In this document: in pieces, positions 43,732-55,798 of the stretch
Layout of the letters: every line of letters starts with the position of its first letter
Numbering within the stretch: position 1 is the stretch's first letter
Assembly: GCF_020520425.1 (NCBI RefSeq)
Contig: NC_079491.1
Coordinates: 21,567,449 to 21,631,448 of the forward strand
From: Spinacia oleracea
Lineage: Eukaryota > Streptophyta > Magnoliopsida > Caryophyllales > Amaranthaceae
Direction: 5' to 3'
DNA length: 64,000 bases
Notes under the pieces: model-generated
Seen by the model: only the letters and a program-made list of their open reading frames with translations
What the model was told of the DNA's origin: nothing
The model's database searches: none
Translations under genes and position numbers: made by a program

Positions 43732-44210
43732 TTAGCCCCCACTTTGACTGAGTCTTGGGATAAGACGATGGTCAAAGTATTAGACGGAGTGCATCATCAA
43801 GCCATGGTGTATGTGACCTGTTTTGCGAGGGTCTCACGAGCCCCCGAGTGATAACATTTGACTTAAGGGTCATCACTTGAAGTGTTTAACACATTCCTCA
43901 CGTGTCATTGGAATTTGAAGTATAGAAAATCCCTCACTTTGTCATTTGAAGTATCTACAGATGTATAGAAACTCCTCGCTTTGTCATTGGAAGTATCTAC
44001 AGACGTTTTCGAAATCAAAGCTATAAAGTGTAACTAGGCCTGGCCAAGCCTAATCACGAGGTAAAAATGTTTTTTAAAAGATTCTCATTTTCAGGGTTAT
44101 CTAAACGAGAAAACCCCCTTGTTTTTATGGGACGTAAAACGAAGGAAAATCCAGCACATCACTCTTTTTTGGAAAAGCGGAAAACCAATTTTGATTTTTT
44201 TTTTTTTGAA
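43732..44210 (-). other. Element 3' region next to the PPT
   Basis: Begins with a polypurine tract (minus AAAGTGGGGGCTAAC, plus 43732-43746). It contains a short imperfect repeat around CTCACTTTGTCATT-GAAGTATCTACAGA (near 43935 and 43980). No gene is seen. Confidence 0.55.
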
Positions 44211-44214
44211 AAAG

Positions 44215-44778
44215 GGTCCTTTGATTTTTGGAAAAGGGAAACCATCCTTTGATTTTTGGAAAAGGGAAACCATCCTTTGATTTTTGGAAAAGGGAAACCA
44301 TCTTTTGATTTTTGGAAAAAGATAAACCATCTTTTGATTTTTGGAAAAAGATAAACCATCTTTTGATTTTTGGAAAAAGATAAACCATCTTTTGATTTTT
44401 GGAAAAAGATAAACCATCTATTGATTTTTGGAAAAAGATAAACCATCTTTTGATTTTTGGAAAAAGATAAACCATCGTTTGATTTTTGGAAAAAGATAAA
44501 CCATCCTTTGATTTTTGGAAAAGGAAAACCATCTTTTGATTTTTGGAAAAAGATAAACCATCTTTTGATTTTTGGAAAAAGATAAACCATCTTTTGATTT
44601 TTGGAAAAAGATAAACCATCTTTTGATTTTTGGAAAAAGATAAACCATCTTTTGATTTTTGGAAAAAGATAAACCATCTTTTGATTTTTGGAAAAAGATA
44701 AACCATATTTTGATTTTTGGAAAAAGATAAACCAACTTTTGATTTTTGGAAAAAGATAAACCATCTTTTGATTTTGGG
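44215..44778. repeat. 29-bp minisatellite, 19 full copies plus one partial
   Basis: GATTTTTGGAAAAAGATAAA followed by CCATCTTTT repeats 19 times; early copies are 28 bp with GAAAAGGGAAACC. The array lies in the 3' region of the Tat/Ogre-like element. It is free of stop codons in all three minus-strand frames, which produces long repetitive open frames that are not genes. Confidence 0.95.
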
Positions 44779-45690
44779 ACTCGCATGGCCTTGGCGCGAT
44801 CTTGCCTGATCGAGGTGGGCCAGTCCCTATTTCTTTTATCCGTGGGGATTTCTTTTGAGAATTTCTTTTTATTCATTCTTGTAAGAGCGAGTTCTTTCGA
44901 GAGATGCTCGATTTTAGTTGCAACCTGAATGTGGGTTGGCAATGCGTCTAGACGGACCATCGTTCCGTGGTCGTCGGCTTTTCATGATTTTGAACAAGTC
45001 TTTACGGCTCATAGGATGTATGTCGCCGTTTTAGGATTGACTGAGTTATACCATTACTTGGGTCCTTGCAAAATGACTGGTGGGACCACATGTGAATGTT
45101 AATGGGGAACTTTTGCTTTGAGGTCGAGTTCATTTTTTGAATTTGCCCGAGCACGGGGCGCAGCTTGGAAGCGTTGTTTCAACTTGCACCGCATATTTTC
45201 TTTCTTTCAAGCCCCCAAGCGTTCGTACTAGGTGGTCGCTTTTTGCCAAGAGAAGTGCGTTCTTGACCGTGTTTTGGGATCGCGCTCGTAAGTGCGAGCG
45301 GCCTTTGTAGTGGTATGCTACTTTGATGAAATCTGGAGTGCGACTTCATTTTCCAGGCGACAAAGTTTGCTTCATTTTCAATGATTAGTACATCGAGCTT
45401 ACTTTGGCCCGGGTTGATCTTTTTTGACAAATAAATGCTTTTTAATTTGAGAAAACCAACGATTTAACGATTTTTTGTTTCGAAGAATGACCTTTGATTG
45501 TATATATTTTTATTATTATTTTTATTGCTTTTTGAAAAATGTACACATGTTTTTTTTTATACGAGTCTAAGTTTCGACATTTGTTCTAACTATTCGGGCT
45601 AAAGGTGCTTTGGGCTTGACCTTGATTACAGCAGGGCCTCGTTCTACTAACACGGTCTTAGGTACTTTCCTGGTTCGCGTTTAAGAAGGA
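44779..45690. other. Unassigned 3' region of the Tat/Ogre-like element
   Basis: Mixed-composition non-coding DNA between the minisatellite and the promoter area of the antisense ORF. No gene or repeat is recognised. Confidence 0.4.
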
Positions 45691-45851
45691 TTTGGGCCTT
45701 GGGCCGCATTTTCGGCGCCCCTGGCCAGGCGTCAGATATTTCGGCGCCCAGCCATGGGCGTTGGAAATGCTGTTTCAGCATATTTTTATTTTTCCGGATT
45801 TCTTAACACGTGTCCGAGTGGGATCAGGATGTCACTTGATCATTTTTTTCG

Positions 45852-45860
45852 TATATATAG
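45852..45860 (+). promoter_or_regulatory. TATA box of the antisense PMD-like ORF
   Basis: TATATATAG lies 82-90 bases before the ATG at 45942, an ordinary spacing for a plant promoter with a short leader. A paired GC hairpin (45704-45752) lies just upstream. Confidence 0.6.
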
Positions 45861-45941
45861 GGGTCAGGTACGTCCTTATTTTCCACCACTGTCAACCTTT
45901 CTTTTCTTTACAATTGTCTAGCTTTATTTCCTACTCTTGCC

Positions 45942-47219
45942 ATGTCGACTCCTCTTTTCTCCCTTCAACGAATTGTTAGGCGTTGGCTTAGAGCCCTTAG
46001 TCCCACAGAAAAGGCTTTGCTGAAAGGATACCACTTAGAGGCGCTCTTAGGTTTTCAACAGATTAATATTGATTATAACTTTTTGTATGTTGCCCTAAAC
46101 TTTTGGGATTTTGATCACCATGTCTTTGTTTTCCGGGGCAATGAAGTATGCCCTTTGCCAGATGAATTTGCTGCCATCCTTGGTTATCCTACCAATGCTA
46201 CTCCTGCTACCCCTGGTACTGTTGAAGAGGGTAGAACAACTATAGGGGCGTTCCTAGGACTAGACGACAACACACTTGCTGGGATTGTTGTGGGTGATAA
46301 GGTTGATTTGGCGAAGCTTGCAAAAAATCACTTTAGGCCTAGTAAAAGTATGACCGAACAAAAGTTGAACATCCGGGCACTTGTATTCTGGGTGGTACCG
46401 TGGTGGGGTTTGACTAGTATGACGGGGGGTTCCGAGACATTAGTTCATGTTTCCTTGTTGGGGTTATCTCGGCCCATTTACATCTTTCCTTACCGAATCA
46501 TGCGACAATACGGCTTAAGGCAGACTATCCAATTTTCTGATACCGTACCACCTAAAGTAGCAGTCTTTTCACGAGCCCGGGTTCAAGCGTGGGCTAAGTA
46601 TTATGATGGCCTCCCGCGTTGGACCGTGGCTCCAGGTGGTTTCGTGGGTCTTTCCGAGAATTATAAGTTGTGGATGAGTTCTGATGATAAGGCTGTGAGG
46701 ACTAAGGCTCGCAATGAAGAGCCGGCTGAGCTTTTGATACCTCGGGGTAGGGCTAAGTATGAAAACCGTAATCTCGCTAACCCTCGTGACAATGGTATTA
46801 AGACTGTGAAAGCTCATCCTGATCGAAAGCGAAAGGAAATTCCTCCCCGTTCCAGTTCTAGGCCTAAAAAGGTACCTAACATGAAGGGGCCTGCTGTTCC
46901 CAAAAGAAATGCAAGCTCTAGAGATCGTCGTCGGAATAATGTATAGGTTAGGAAAGTTCAGCCCCCAGTAGAACAAGTGGCTGATCCAATTGTTGTCGAT
47001 AATCCTTCCCCTACTATTGTTTGTGTCCTCGAGGCTGAGCGGGCTATAGCTGTTCAGACTGAAGATGTTTCTGAGGCCTTGGCATCCTTGGAAGTTAGCG
47101 TCAAGGAGCCTGTTCTTATGGAGATTGATATAGGGGCAGCGCAGAAGCCTGTGGGGGTGGACCCTGCGAACATTGCCCTCTACAAGACTCTGTTTGATGA
47201 TCCGGAAGAACTCGAGTAG
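45942..47219 (+). pseudogene. Plant-mobile-domain-like ORF (antisense in a Tat/Ogre-like element)
   Basis: One reading frame of 425 codons from the ATG at 45942 to TAG at 47217-47219, with one internal TAG at 46944-46946. The N-terminal 200 residues (LRALSPTEKALLKGYHLEALLG, LYVALNFWDFDHHVFVFRG, VCPLPDEFAAILGYP) resemble the plant mobile domain/DUF7745 type found in several plant transposons and in host MAIN-type proteins. A basic region (KRKEIPPRSSSRPKKV) and an acidic tail follow. It is antisense to the LTR and gag of its element. The family link is from memory and the function is unknown. Confidence 0.6.
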
Positions 47220-48547
47220 TGTAGTTCTTGCTAGGGTGTAGGTGCCCTTTATTTATGTCAGTTGTGTTTGCTTTTTATTCCGTAGCACTTTTGTTTTCCT
47301 CCTTGTCATAAAGGCGTCATTTTTTTTAGTTTTTGTTCTCGTTTTTTTTTTCTTTTTTATTTTACTTGCTTTTTCCAACACTTTTGCACATTACTCTTTT
47401 GTTTGATTGGACCGAATCCGCAAATAGGATTGCCTACGTATCCTTGTTAAATAATTTCAACTTAGAATCAGGTTGCGCGTAGTTCTAGCATTAATAAATT
47501 TTAGGATGCCGAATTCAATAAGTATGTTCTGAGATGGAAGCATATTATTTGAAACGGCTAGAATAAGTGTGTGTTTTTTTTCAACTGCCGCTTTGCCGTT
47601 CATGTTAATTCGCTTTCTTTTATTGAGTACACGTATCTTGCACATTATTTGCACATTATATGTTTTTTTTCGTAATATTTTAAGTGTTGTACCCCCCAAG
47701 TGTTCGTTATTTTTCCGTGTATGTGCGGATAAAATGACGAGCACTTCTGGGTAAACTTTGGCAAGCAGAGAGTTTCAACGCCCAGGCTGGGGCGTTAAAG
47801 ATTTCGGCGACCAGCCCTGGGCGCTGAAGATGTTTTCTGGGATGGTTTTCGTCGCGTTGCTTCCTTTTCCGTGTGTTCTTGCTTTTATTTCTTTATTTGT
47901 TTTGCTTTACTTTCATTCGTTAGAAATTGATTTTGACGCCATTTCAGAAGCTTTTTGGACTGTTAGCGTGAGATGAATTTTTGTCCGGATTAATTTTTCT
48001 ATTCATGACTCGAAACGGTTTTGAAAATGGAGTTGGGGTGTGCAAGATATGAAGATTTTTGTGTGGGCTTTTTGGGTGGATTGAGGTGCGCGCTGCTATT
48101 GGTGGAGATGATGAAATTATATTTTATGAATCTGTTTTTTTTGGTAACATTTGCATTTTTTGATTTTGATTTCTTTTGGTTTGCTTGGGTTGGGCAGGTT
48201 AGACCCTTATGTTTTGGAAATATGGAGGGGATGGTATGGTTTATTTTGTGGACTCTCGGGAATTAGTTTCGATGTCACAATTCAAGGCCTAGTGGGCCTT
48301 GTTACTGGGCCTAGAGTAGGCCGCTTCCTTATATTTTTATATTTTCAAGTATGATTAGTGCTTTATTTAGTGTTAGAATAAAAGTTTTTAGGAGAAATTT
48401 TTTCGCCTTTATTAATTCGAAAAGTAAGGAAAACACACTGAAATAAATTAGCCCGTATTCTAAGGGGTTTTAGGACCATTTCTAGAGCTTTATTTTTTCT
48501 ACCATCTAAAGAACTACTAGGCGCTTTGCTAAAGTACTCTCTATGGC
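47220..48547. other. Region between the antisense ORF and gag
   Basis: T-rich, no pol domain. A third copy of the paired GC hairpin motif lies at 47767-47825. GGCCTAGTGGGCC and GGGCCTAGAGTAGGCC near 48285-48325 are further inverted GC words. Confidence 0.5.
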
Positions 48548-49500
48548 TCAAGCCTTGGGTTTAGTCTCATAGAACTTTGGTCCTTCGCCTGTACTCATCT
48601 TGAACTCTATTCCCTTTGCATTGACCCGCTGATATGTCTTCACCCATCCGTTCTCGGTCTCTTCTAGTGTTGATGCAGGGGTGATTAACCGGGTTGGATT
48701 GAAACCTTCATCTTGCAGGGCTAGGGTGGTTATTACAGTCTCGTCCTCCATAGGCCTCGATTCGTTAAACAATGTCCATAGAGCTTGGTTGTCCAATATT
48801 TCAGCTGTTTTGGTCTTGGTGAGGTGGGGTGCCTCATCCAATGTATGACAGTCATGGAAAATTTCAGATCCGGGCCAAGTTTCAGTAAAGAGGTCCTGGC
48901 CCGATACTTGAGACAGGTGGACATCTTCAGCATCATCCCACACACCGCACACTTCTCTCTCGATTTGATCCATATGGACCATGGCGAGTGGTGCACCTTG
49001 TAGGGTCAAAGTTCATATTTTCTGGTTGGTCAAGAGAGATGTGACAAGAACCGAGTGGGCTCTTGTTGTTGTTGGGTTTTCCAACGTTGGGGGGAGGTAT
49101 TATTTCCTCTATCATATTCTGGATCGTGTTTTTTAGTCTCCAGCAGTTTTCGGTATCATGCCCATTCCCTTGATGGAACTCGCAGCGAGCGCCCTCGACC
49201 CAGTACTTGTTTTTGAATGGAGGGTCAGGTGTGGGGCCTATGGGCCTTAGTTTTCCTTGATTGGTCAGTCTTTGGAAGGCTTGTACTAGGGTCGACCCGA
49301 GTGGGGCAAACTTTCGGTCACGGGTCCATCTTCCCGGGCTCCTTCGGGTTGGGGTTTTTTTCACAGCATGGACCTCTTGGGCTTGGGGCGTGGGGCCCCT
49401 GTGGTAGGTGCTACTCTTGTATGCAGGTTTGCTTTGTACTGTTTTTGTGAGGTCATCCTCGATCTTTATTCCTACATCATAAACCCTCTTGAAGGTATCA
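48548..49500 (-). pseudogene. Gag fragment of the Tat/Ogre-like element
   Basis: Two minus-strand frames cover it: 48933-49364 with AFQRLTNQGKLRPIGP, FKNKYWVEGARCEFH and the knuckle CEFHQGNGHDTENC (CX2HX4HX4C), and 48548-49009 with NAKGIEFKMSTGE. A frameshift lies in the overlap. The arrangement matches the C-terminal gag of Ogre/Tat elements. The upstream part is cut at 49502 by CACTA-2. Confidence 0.72.
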
Positions 49501-49517
49501 ACACTAGTAGAAAAAAA

Positions 49518-49755
49518 TTGATTTGCGGCGTCACTTTTATATTGATTTGCGGCGTTTTAGGTGTAGCAGCAAATAGAGTGGCAGCAAATGAATGGTATTG
49601 ATTTGCGGCGTTTAAAAACGCCTCAAATCAATCATTCATTTGCGGCGCTATTAAGCAAAAACGCCTCAAATTATATGAATTCTATGGCGCCGTTTCTACC
49701 TGGAACGCCTCAAACTTTGGTAAAATTGCGGGAGTTTATACGCCGCAAATAATTT
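49518..49755. repeat. CACTA-2 subterminal repeats
   Basis: Repeated ATTTGCGGCGTTT and its complement AAACGCCTCAAAT in both orientations. The sequence is unlike the TTGCAGCGTAC units of CACTA-1 although the termini are the same, so the two elements are different families. Confidence 0.85.
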
Positions 49756-50007
49756 GTAATTTTTTTTTAATAAATAATATATTTTTTGTGAACTAAACAA
49801 TCCCAAAAAGATAAAACCTGTACTCACGCCACATTTATACAACGTTCAAAAGTGTCATCAACCACCAATAACTTCCAAGAAACTATGATTTTTACATATA
49901 AGTTAACCATCATATGTTTACAAAATTGCACCAAAAATATAATAAGGCAATTATATATGATTTTAATAGCATGAAACATCCACAAAAAGAGATCGATGAA
50001 GCGTTAA
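49756..50007 (-). other. CACTA-2 3' untranslated stretch
   Basis: AT-rich, between the subterminal repeats and the stop codon of the protease gene. Confidence 0.4.
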
Positions 50008-50058
50008 TTACACACAATGTTCGGTGAAGTATGATGCACATTTGTCTCGTATTTCATC

Positions 50059-52989
50059 TGTAACACCCCGACAATTCTCTCTTTTCTAAAATAATCTTTT
50101 AATATAAAACGTAGAGAATTATCAAGGCATTATCGCCCGTGTGAAAACGTAACGGCTTATTCAGAATTTTGCAGCGGAAAACATAAAACTAACTTTAGGT
50201 TTATAAATAATCGATTACAGATTTAGTCCCCAAAAATCAACCAACGAAAATAAGGAAATATAGTACGACAAGTTTAAAGTCCCAATTAACAAACCCAAGT
50301 TAACTTAGCAAATCAAAACTAAATACAAGCTCTCTATTCCCGATCCCAATGATGCAACATCTTCAAACCTGCAGATGGACAATGCTTATTGATCCTTAGA
50401 GACTGCTCACCAAAGATTGGGTCATCACAGGATCAATAAGGCATAGCCATGATCAACATGCACAAGCAAAAGCACGTAATCAGCAAAGCTGAGTACTACA
50501 TACTAAATCAATAATAATCCTAACATGATACTATTAAACGATCAATCCTAACATGACACTAATGAACATAAATAAGGGCAGACAAATCATGATAATCTGA
50601 AGACCATACTTAACTAGACTAGGCTAGACTGGACTAGACTTTTATAACAATAATATTATTTTAATTGAAATAGGCAATGGACCGAGTTTTCTAGCTAGAC
50701 GAGGTACGGGCGCGACTCCGTAACCTCAGTGACCTGCGATATCGAGGAACGTTTGACTGAAAATAGGACGCGGTGATCAATCCGGTCCGAATGAAAGGCC
50801 ATGGGCTACCACCATGAACCCCAACTCCTGTTTGTCCGTCACTTTAGACGTGCACAGTCTAAAGCTATTGCTACTCAGTTTCACTTTACATGATTTACAA
50901 ATTAACACCCTGTTATGACTCGACAATCACATAAGGCATGCAACTCACATTTATTTATAACTGTTTTTATCTTGGAATTGAGTAAGTGATCACAAGGCAT
51001 CAAACAGGATTCATTCCAATTAACTCCAATCTTTTCTTTAATACTGATCAACCCCTGAATATGGGTATAAGGTTTCAACTTACTAAATGAGGTCCTCCGC
51101 CCTCATAAAGTAGTGAAAAGCTAAAAAGGGAACAACAATTAACTGATCTGAATTATATACTAAATACTCTAGTGTTCCCAATCAAACATGTTTGCATCAA
51201 TCTTCCATACTAACATGTTATAATCCTCAAAATGCAATAAAGGTTTAATATGTTCATCCAACAGTATCAAACATGCAATTTCAACCTGACTAAGTTCATC
51301 AACAACATTAACATAACCAAGTTCATCAATAATACACATGGTTTCAACAATTAGCACACATTCCAAGCACGCAGGTGTGTACGTACCTTGTGTAAACAAA
51401 CTGCAAGACCACTTTAATAATTCAAAAGTCGCCTACAGAGAATTCTCCGCCTAAAACAACCAACAAGGATTCCCAATCAACTTCTAATCGCTCACAGCTA
51501 TAATAACACATTCTAACTACATCCTAAACATATTTAGAACTTTTCTCCAATAACAAAACTTGAATATTTGATTTCCTAGCATAACAATTATTGAATTAGT
51601 GATTGAAATTCGTTGAAAACTCTTTGCAAACACCATACTTTAAATTTTCAGCAATATAACTAATTTCAAACTACTCCCAAAACTTTGAAATCATAAAAAC
51701 AATAACTTTAATAATTTATAATCATCCTACCATGCTTTAATAATTAAAACTCCTATTTTAATCAAATTATATAATCTGAAAATTACCAACTTAATTATAT
51801 AAAACATATAAAATCTGAAAATTATAATTAAACCATAAAAATATAAATCTAATCCAAGAAAACATGAATTAAATTAATAAACATAATTAAAACTCTAACT
51901 TAAACATAATTAACAAAAATCTGAAAATTAATTAGTTTGTAATATCAACATATAATCTGAATTCTAAATTAAATTATCAAAACTAATAATTTAAATTATG
52001 AAAACCTTAATTAAATCATTAGAACATAAATATTACATTAATGAAATAAAAGGGTAAGGAATTAACCAAAAGAGAGAGGGAAGGGAGAGTGGTTGGCCGG
52101 AGGTGGTGCTGTGGCGCGGCGGCACGGCAACGACAATGTTATGGCGGCGGCCGGCTGGCTTGCGCAAGAAACAAGCAGGGGAGGAGATGGTTTCTACGCG
52201 AAGGAGGAGAGAGATCGAAGAGGGTGTCGGCTGGGCAGGGCTGCGACGAAGATGCAGGTGGTGGTTGGCCTGGGGGTCGCGGCTGCGCACGCGGCGGCTG
52301 GCTGGTGGTTCAAGAAAACAGAACCTGCGATTAAGGGGAGGATAAAACTAAAGAAAGAGAAAACAAAATAGAAGAGGAAGGAGGAGAGAGTACCGGCAAA
52401 GGGGAGAGGAGCACGTCGACGATGGTGAAGCAACGGCGGTCCGACGGCTTGGCAGAAGCGGCGGACGTGAAGGGAGGAGAGAGAACGGCTGAGAGGGATG
52501 AGTGTTTGGTGTTGTACGTGAGGTTGAAGGAGGGAGAGGGTTTTTTTTTTTTTTTTCTTTTTTTTTTTTTGTTTCCTTTGGTCTCACGTGAATTAGTAAA
52601 GGGAAGGGAGTATTGGTTTGGGTTTTATTGGTTTGGGCTTTCCCCAATTGGGCTAGGAGTAGGATTTAGCTTTTATGATTCGAGTCCAAAACTGAATAGG
52701 ATCGTTTTCTAAATTCAATCAATTTTCGTAATTCAAATTCTTTTCAACTTAAAATTCTAAAATCATTTTCGATTTCGTAAATCGTTGAAAATATTAAAAT
52801 GTAATAAATAAATGCACGTTAATTATATATTTATTTCCAAAATTCATAAATTCTTATTTAAATATATTAAATATACGTTAAAATATATAAATGAAATGTA
52901 TAGAATTACGGGGGATAATTTGCTAAAATAAGCATAGAAATGCATGAAAACACCATAAAATTAGGTAAAAAGCGCGAATTTATATCGCA
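50059..52989 (-). repeat. 3' LTR of the young Tekay-like element
   Basis: 50059-52916 aligns base for base with the 5' LTR. A further 73 bp up to 52989 (minus start TGCGATATAAATT) lie between this and the PPT and are absent from the 5' LTR. It includes a GC-rich patch (about 52095-52520) and a poly-T tract of 16 and 13 T. Confidence 0.85.
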
Positions 52990-53006
52990 TTCTACCCCTC
53001 TTAAAG
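52990..53006 (-). promoter_or_regulatory. Polypurine tract of the young element
   Basis: The minus strand reads CTTTAAGAGGGGTAGAA, followed directly by TG. This places the 3' LTR start at 52989. Confidence 0.65.
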
Positions 53007-53099
53007 AAAACGAGTTACGCCCTCGTAACTCATCTCACGGAATAACTTTGGGTATTTCTTCCTCAACGAATTATGTCCTCAATACAATATTTTCACTCA

Positions 53100-54608
53100 A
53101 ATTATTCTAGCAATTGACTTCTACACTTTTCCCTCACAATGCCTCAACATGTGACATCGTAATGCTCGCATGGTAACTATTGGTGCAAGAAATTCAATCA
53201 CTCTAGTTGGTCTTCCCAATTACCCTTAAAGTCAATTAACACAGAATCTCAACATATATTTCATAGTAATCTCAGTCTGTCTATCGGTTGCAGGGTGGAA
53301 AGAAATACTCATTTCAATGTTGTTCACAAGATTCACTAGGCCTTTTTGCCAAAATTTCAGACTTTATAGTCGGTAAGGATCTCAAATGTTGTCCCATAAA
53401 GATAATGTCTCCAAATCATTCAAAGCAACGCACTAGCAGCTAGCTTTAGGTCATGGGTTGGGTAATTGGCTTCATAAAGTTTCAATTGACGCGACAACAG
53501 GTGCGGAAGTCAAACGCTCTTTCAAAATTTAGAAAGCTTTCTCCCATTTCTCACTCCACTCGAATTTTGATTCCTCTTTCAACAAGTTGGTCAATGGTTT
53601 TGCTCTCTTCGGAAAGTGTTTCACAACTCCTATAATGGTCATCTAGGCTTAGAAAACTTCAAGTATCGGACACGTTCTTTGGAGTAGGTCGCTCACTCAC
53701 AGCTTGAATCTTAGCAGGATCTACAGAAATTCCTTCTGTTCAACTTTTCCTTGTTACCGAACCTCATTACGCTTTTCATGGGTGTATAACTTTTGGGCTT
53801 TTCTCTTAGCTCTTGCGCCAATTCATGTATTTCTTTACATCTTTTCCAGACAACAATGATTTCTAACGATCCTGGACCACTCAAATCGTCTCTTAGATTT
53901 ATTCCCTTACGTAACATAGTTCTCAATCAAGTTAGTCCTTCACTTTTCCACTGGTATCACTTATACACACATGACTTCAAGATTTGTATACTTCATTTAA
54001 GAAAAAAAACTAGATTCTTTCTAAGCGTTTCCAAAGTAATCCTCAAGATTTCATTATGCTCTTTTTGCATTCTTTGAATAAATCAGGATACCATCAGTAA
54101 TATAATAACAAACTTAATTCGGAATTCGTGGGAAATCTCATTCATCAATTCCATATTTATGGCAGGTGCATTGGTTAACCCAAAAGACATTACTCTAAAC
54201 CCATAATGACAATAACGAGTCCTAATGAGGTCTAGGCCCTTATCATCTATCCTCAATTGGTGGTACTTCAACACAAATCAGACTTTGAGAACACACTCGC
54301 CCAATTCAATTGATCAAATATGTCATCTATCCTAGGCAAAGGATACTCGTTCTTGATGGTGTTTAGCTCCCTAAAATCGATGCATGGTTCCATACTCTTA
54401 TCTTTCTCCTTAACAAACAACTCTTGCAATTGTGTCTTAATTCGCTCATTTCAGGAGGTGTCATGCTATAAGGTGCTTTGGATATAGGTGTCGTTTCAGG
54501 ATCTAAGTCTATAGTAAACTCAAAAGCTCTAACAGGTAACATACTTGTAATTTCACTCGGAAACACATCAATGAATCCACTCACAATGGCAACATCCTCG
54601 ATTGTCAC
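53100..54608 (-). pseudogene. Tekay-like RT, RNase H and integrase scraps
   Basis: 54363-54608 reads DVFPSEITSMLPVRAFEFTI and [11 protein letters not shown] (RT start). 54083-54274 reads [11 protein letters not shown] (RT). Near 53400-53460 a garbled RNase H piece occurs, and near 53290 an integrase piece (FHPATDRQTE) follows directly. The catalytic RT box and most of RNase H and integrase are deleted or garbled. The element cannot supply its own enzymes. Confidence 0.8.
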
Positions 54609-55234
54609 TAACTTCTTTAATCACCTCTGACACACTACAGAAAATAGTTAGTACTCCCTATTCATCAATTTCCTCACTTGCATTACGGAAATAAGTAAAG
54701 GTTCTTGGACTTTTCAAAACATCTATATGAGGTCAATTTTCCAATAAGGTTCCTTAAACTTACTTTCTGAACTTCACAATCTACCTTAGCCTTGTACACA
54801 CTTAGCTATTCCATCCCCGAAATTACATCTAGGTCCCTCAGACTAAACTTTATCAAATCAGAAGGAAAAACACAATCTTTTGTCTTCAAAGGCAAGTTCT
54901 TAAACAACTTGGTACACTTTATGGTTACACCAGTAGGTAGACTAACAGGTAAATCAATCGCCTCAAAATCTACTAACTTCAACTTTTAACAATAGAGCAC
55001 GAAATAAAAGAGCAAGTTGCCCCTGAATCAAACAATGTTTTAACTGGCACGGAGTTAATAGAAAAGTACCATAAACTACATCTGCAAAACGTTCAGCTTC
55101 ACTTCTACTCATAACGAATAGTTTATCCGGAGCCTTATCCTGGTTGTTATTCTCATTAGCAGACTTATGGAAGTTCTCTTAGTTGTTCTACGCCCCTAAA
55201 GGCTTCGACCCTAATTTCCTGACTGGTTAAATCC
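54609..55234 (-). pseudogene. Protease-region remnant of the young element
   Basis: Decayed sequence between gag and RT. Short Tekay-protease-like words can be glimpsed but no active-site triad reads cleanly. Confidence 0.4.
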
Positions 55235-55798
55235 CTACTTTCCCTGGTTACCACTCCCATTACCATTTTCATTCATATTTCTCTTGAAATTTCCTTGGTT
55301 TTCCCCAGCATTAAACTCTTTTCTTTTCTCCCCAACGACAATATTTTTCTTGTCCATTCTAGACTGCAACCCATAAATATGAGCAGCTCCCCCATACACA
55401 AAATCCAAAGATGTAGAGGTTTCCCCACCTAATCCTAAGGTGGTCATGCTATAAATCTGCAATAGTATTCATCGATGGTCATGCTCCCCATACTAATGTT
55501 TATGAATTCCTAAACTTTCTGCTTTCTCATAAAAGGTAGGGTAAACCTTTCCCTTAAGGGAGTAACAATTGAATCCTAATTGAATCTTTCAGCAGCGCTA
55601 AGCCTAACTCTATTTCTCTCCACTGTAAATCGGCTTCATCTTTCAAATACATGACAACTTGACCCACTCTCATATTCTCAAGACAATTCAAATCCCCAAA
55701 CAATTTCTCAAACTCTCCAATCTGGTTTTCTAAAAAGGTGGGGTCATCTTTTCCGCCAAGAGGCGAATAGCAACAACTAAGTCATTATTGTTGGCCAT
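55235..55798 (-). pseudogene. Gag remnant of the young Tekay-like element
   Basis: From an ATG at 55796-55798 (minus) the start MANNNDLVVAIR and, across frameshifts, FEKLFGDLNCLENMRVGQVV with YLKDEADLQWR match Tekay gag blocks. The frame at 55235-55462 gives the Asn/Gly-rich gag end. No zinc knuckle reads cleanly. Confidence 0.6.

Larger units (their letters stand above)
42658..49501 (-). mobile_element. Tat/Ogre-like element, minus strand, partial
   Basis: Its 3' LTR (42658-43731) begins on the minus strand with TGTAGACACC and ends GGTGCTAACA. A PPT follows inside (minus AAAGTGGGGGCTAAC). Further in are a 29-bp minisatellite, an ORF antisense to the element (45942-47219) and a sense gag fragment (48548-49500). 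No pol lies between gag and the antisense ORF. The gag end is cut by CACTA-2, so the 5' half lies beyond the window. It inserted into the Tat-A RT-end sequence; the left flank GTACC would be its target duplication. Confidence 0.72.

Noticed and set aside
44125..44960. Long minus-strand repetitive proteins rich in FSKNQK and FPKIK
   Set aside because: They are translations of the 29-bp minisatellite in successive phases, with no start context or homology.
52033..52712. Clusters of GC-rich open frames, repeated at 59859-60541
   Set aside because: They lie in the two LTR copies in a GC-rich patch lacking stop codons, on both strands, with no domain features.
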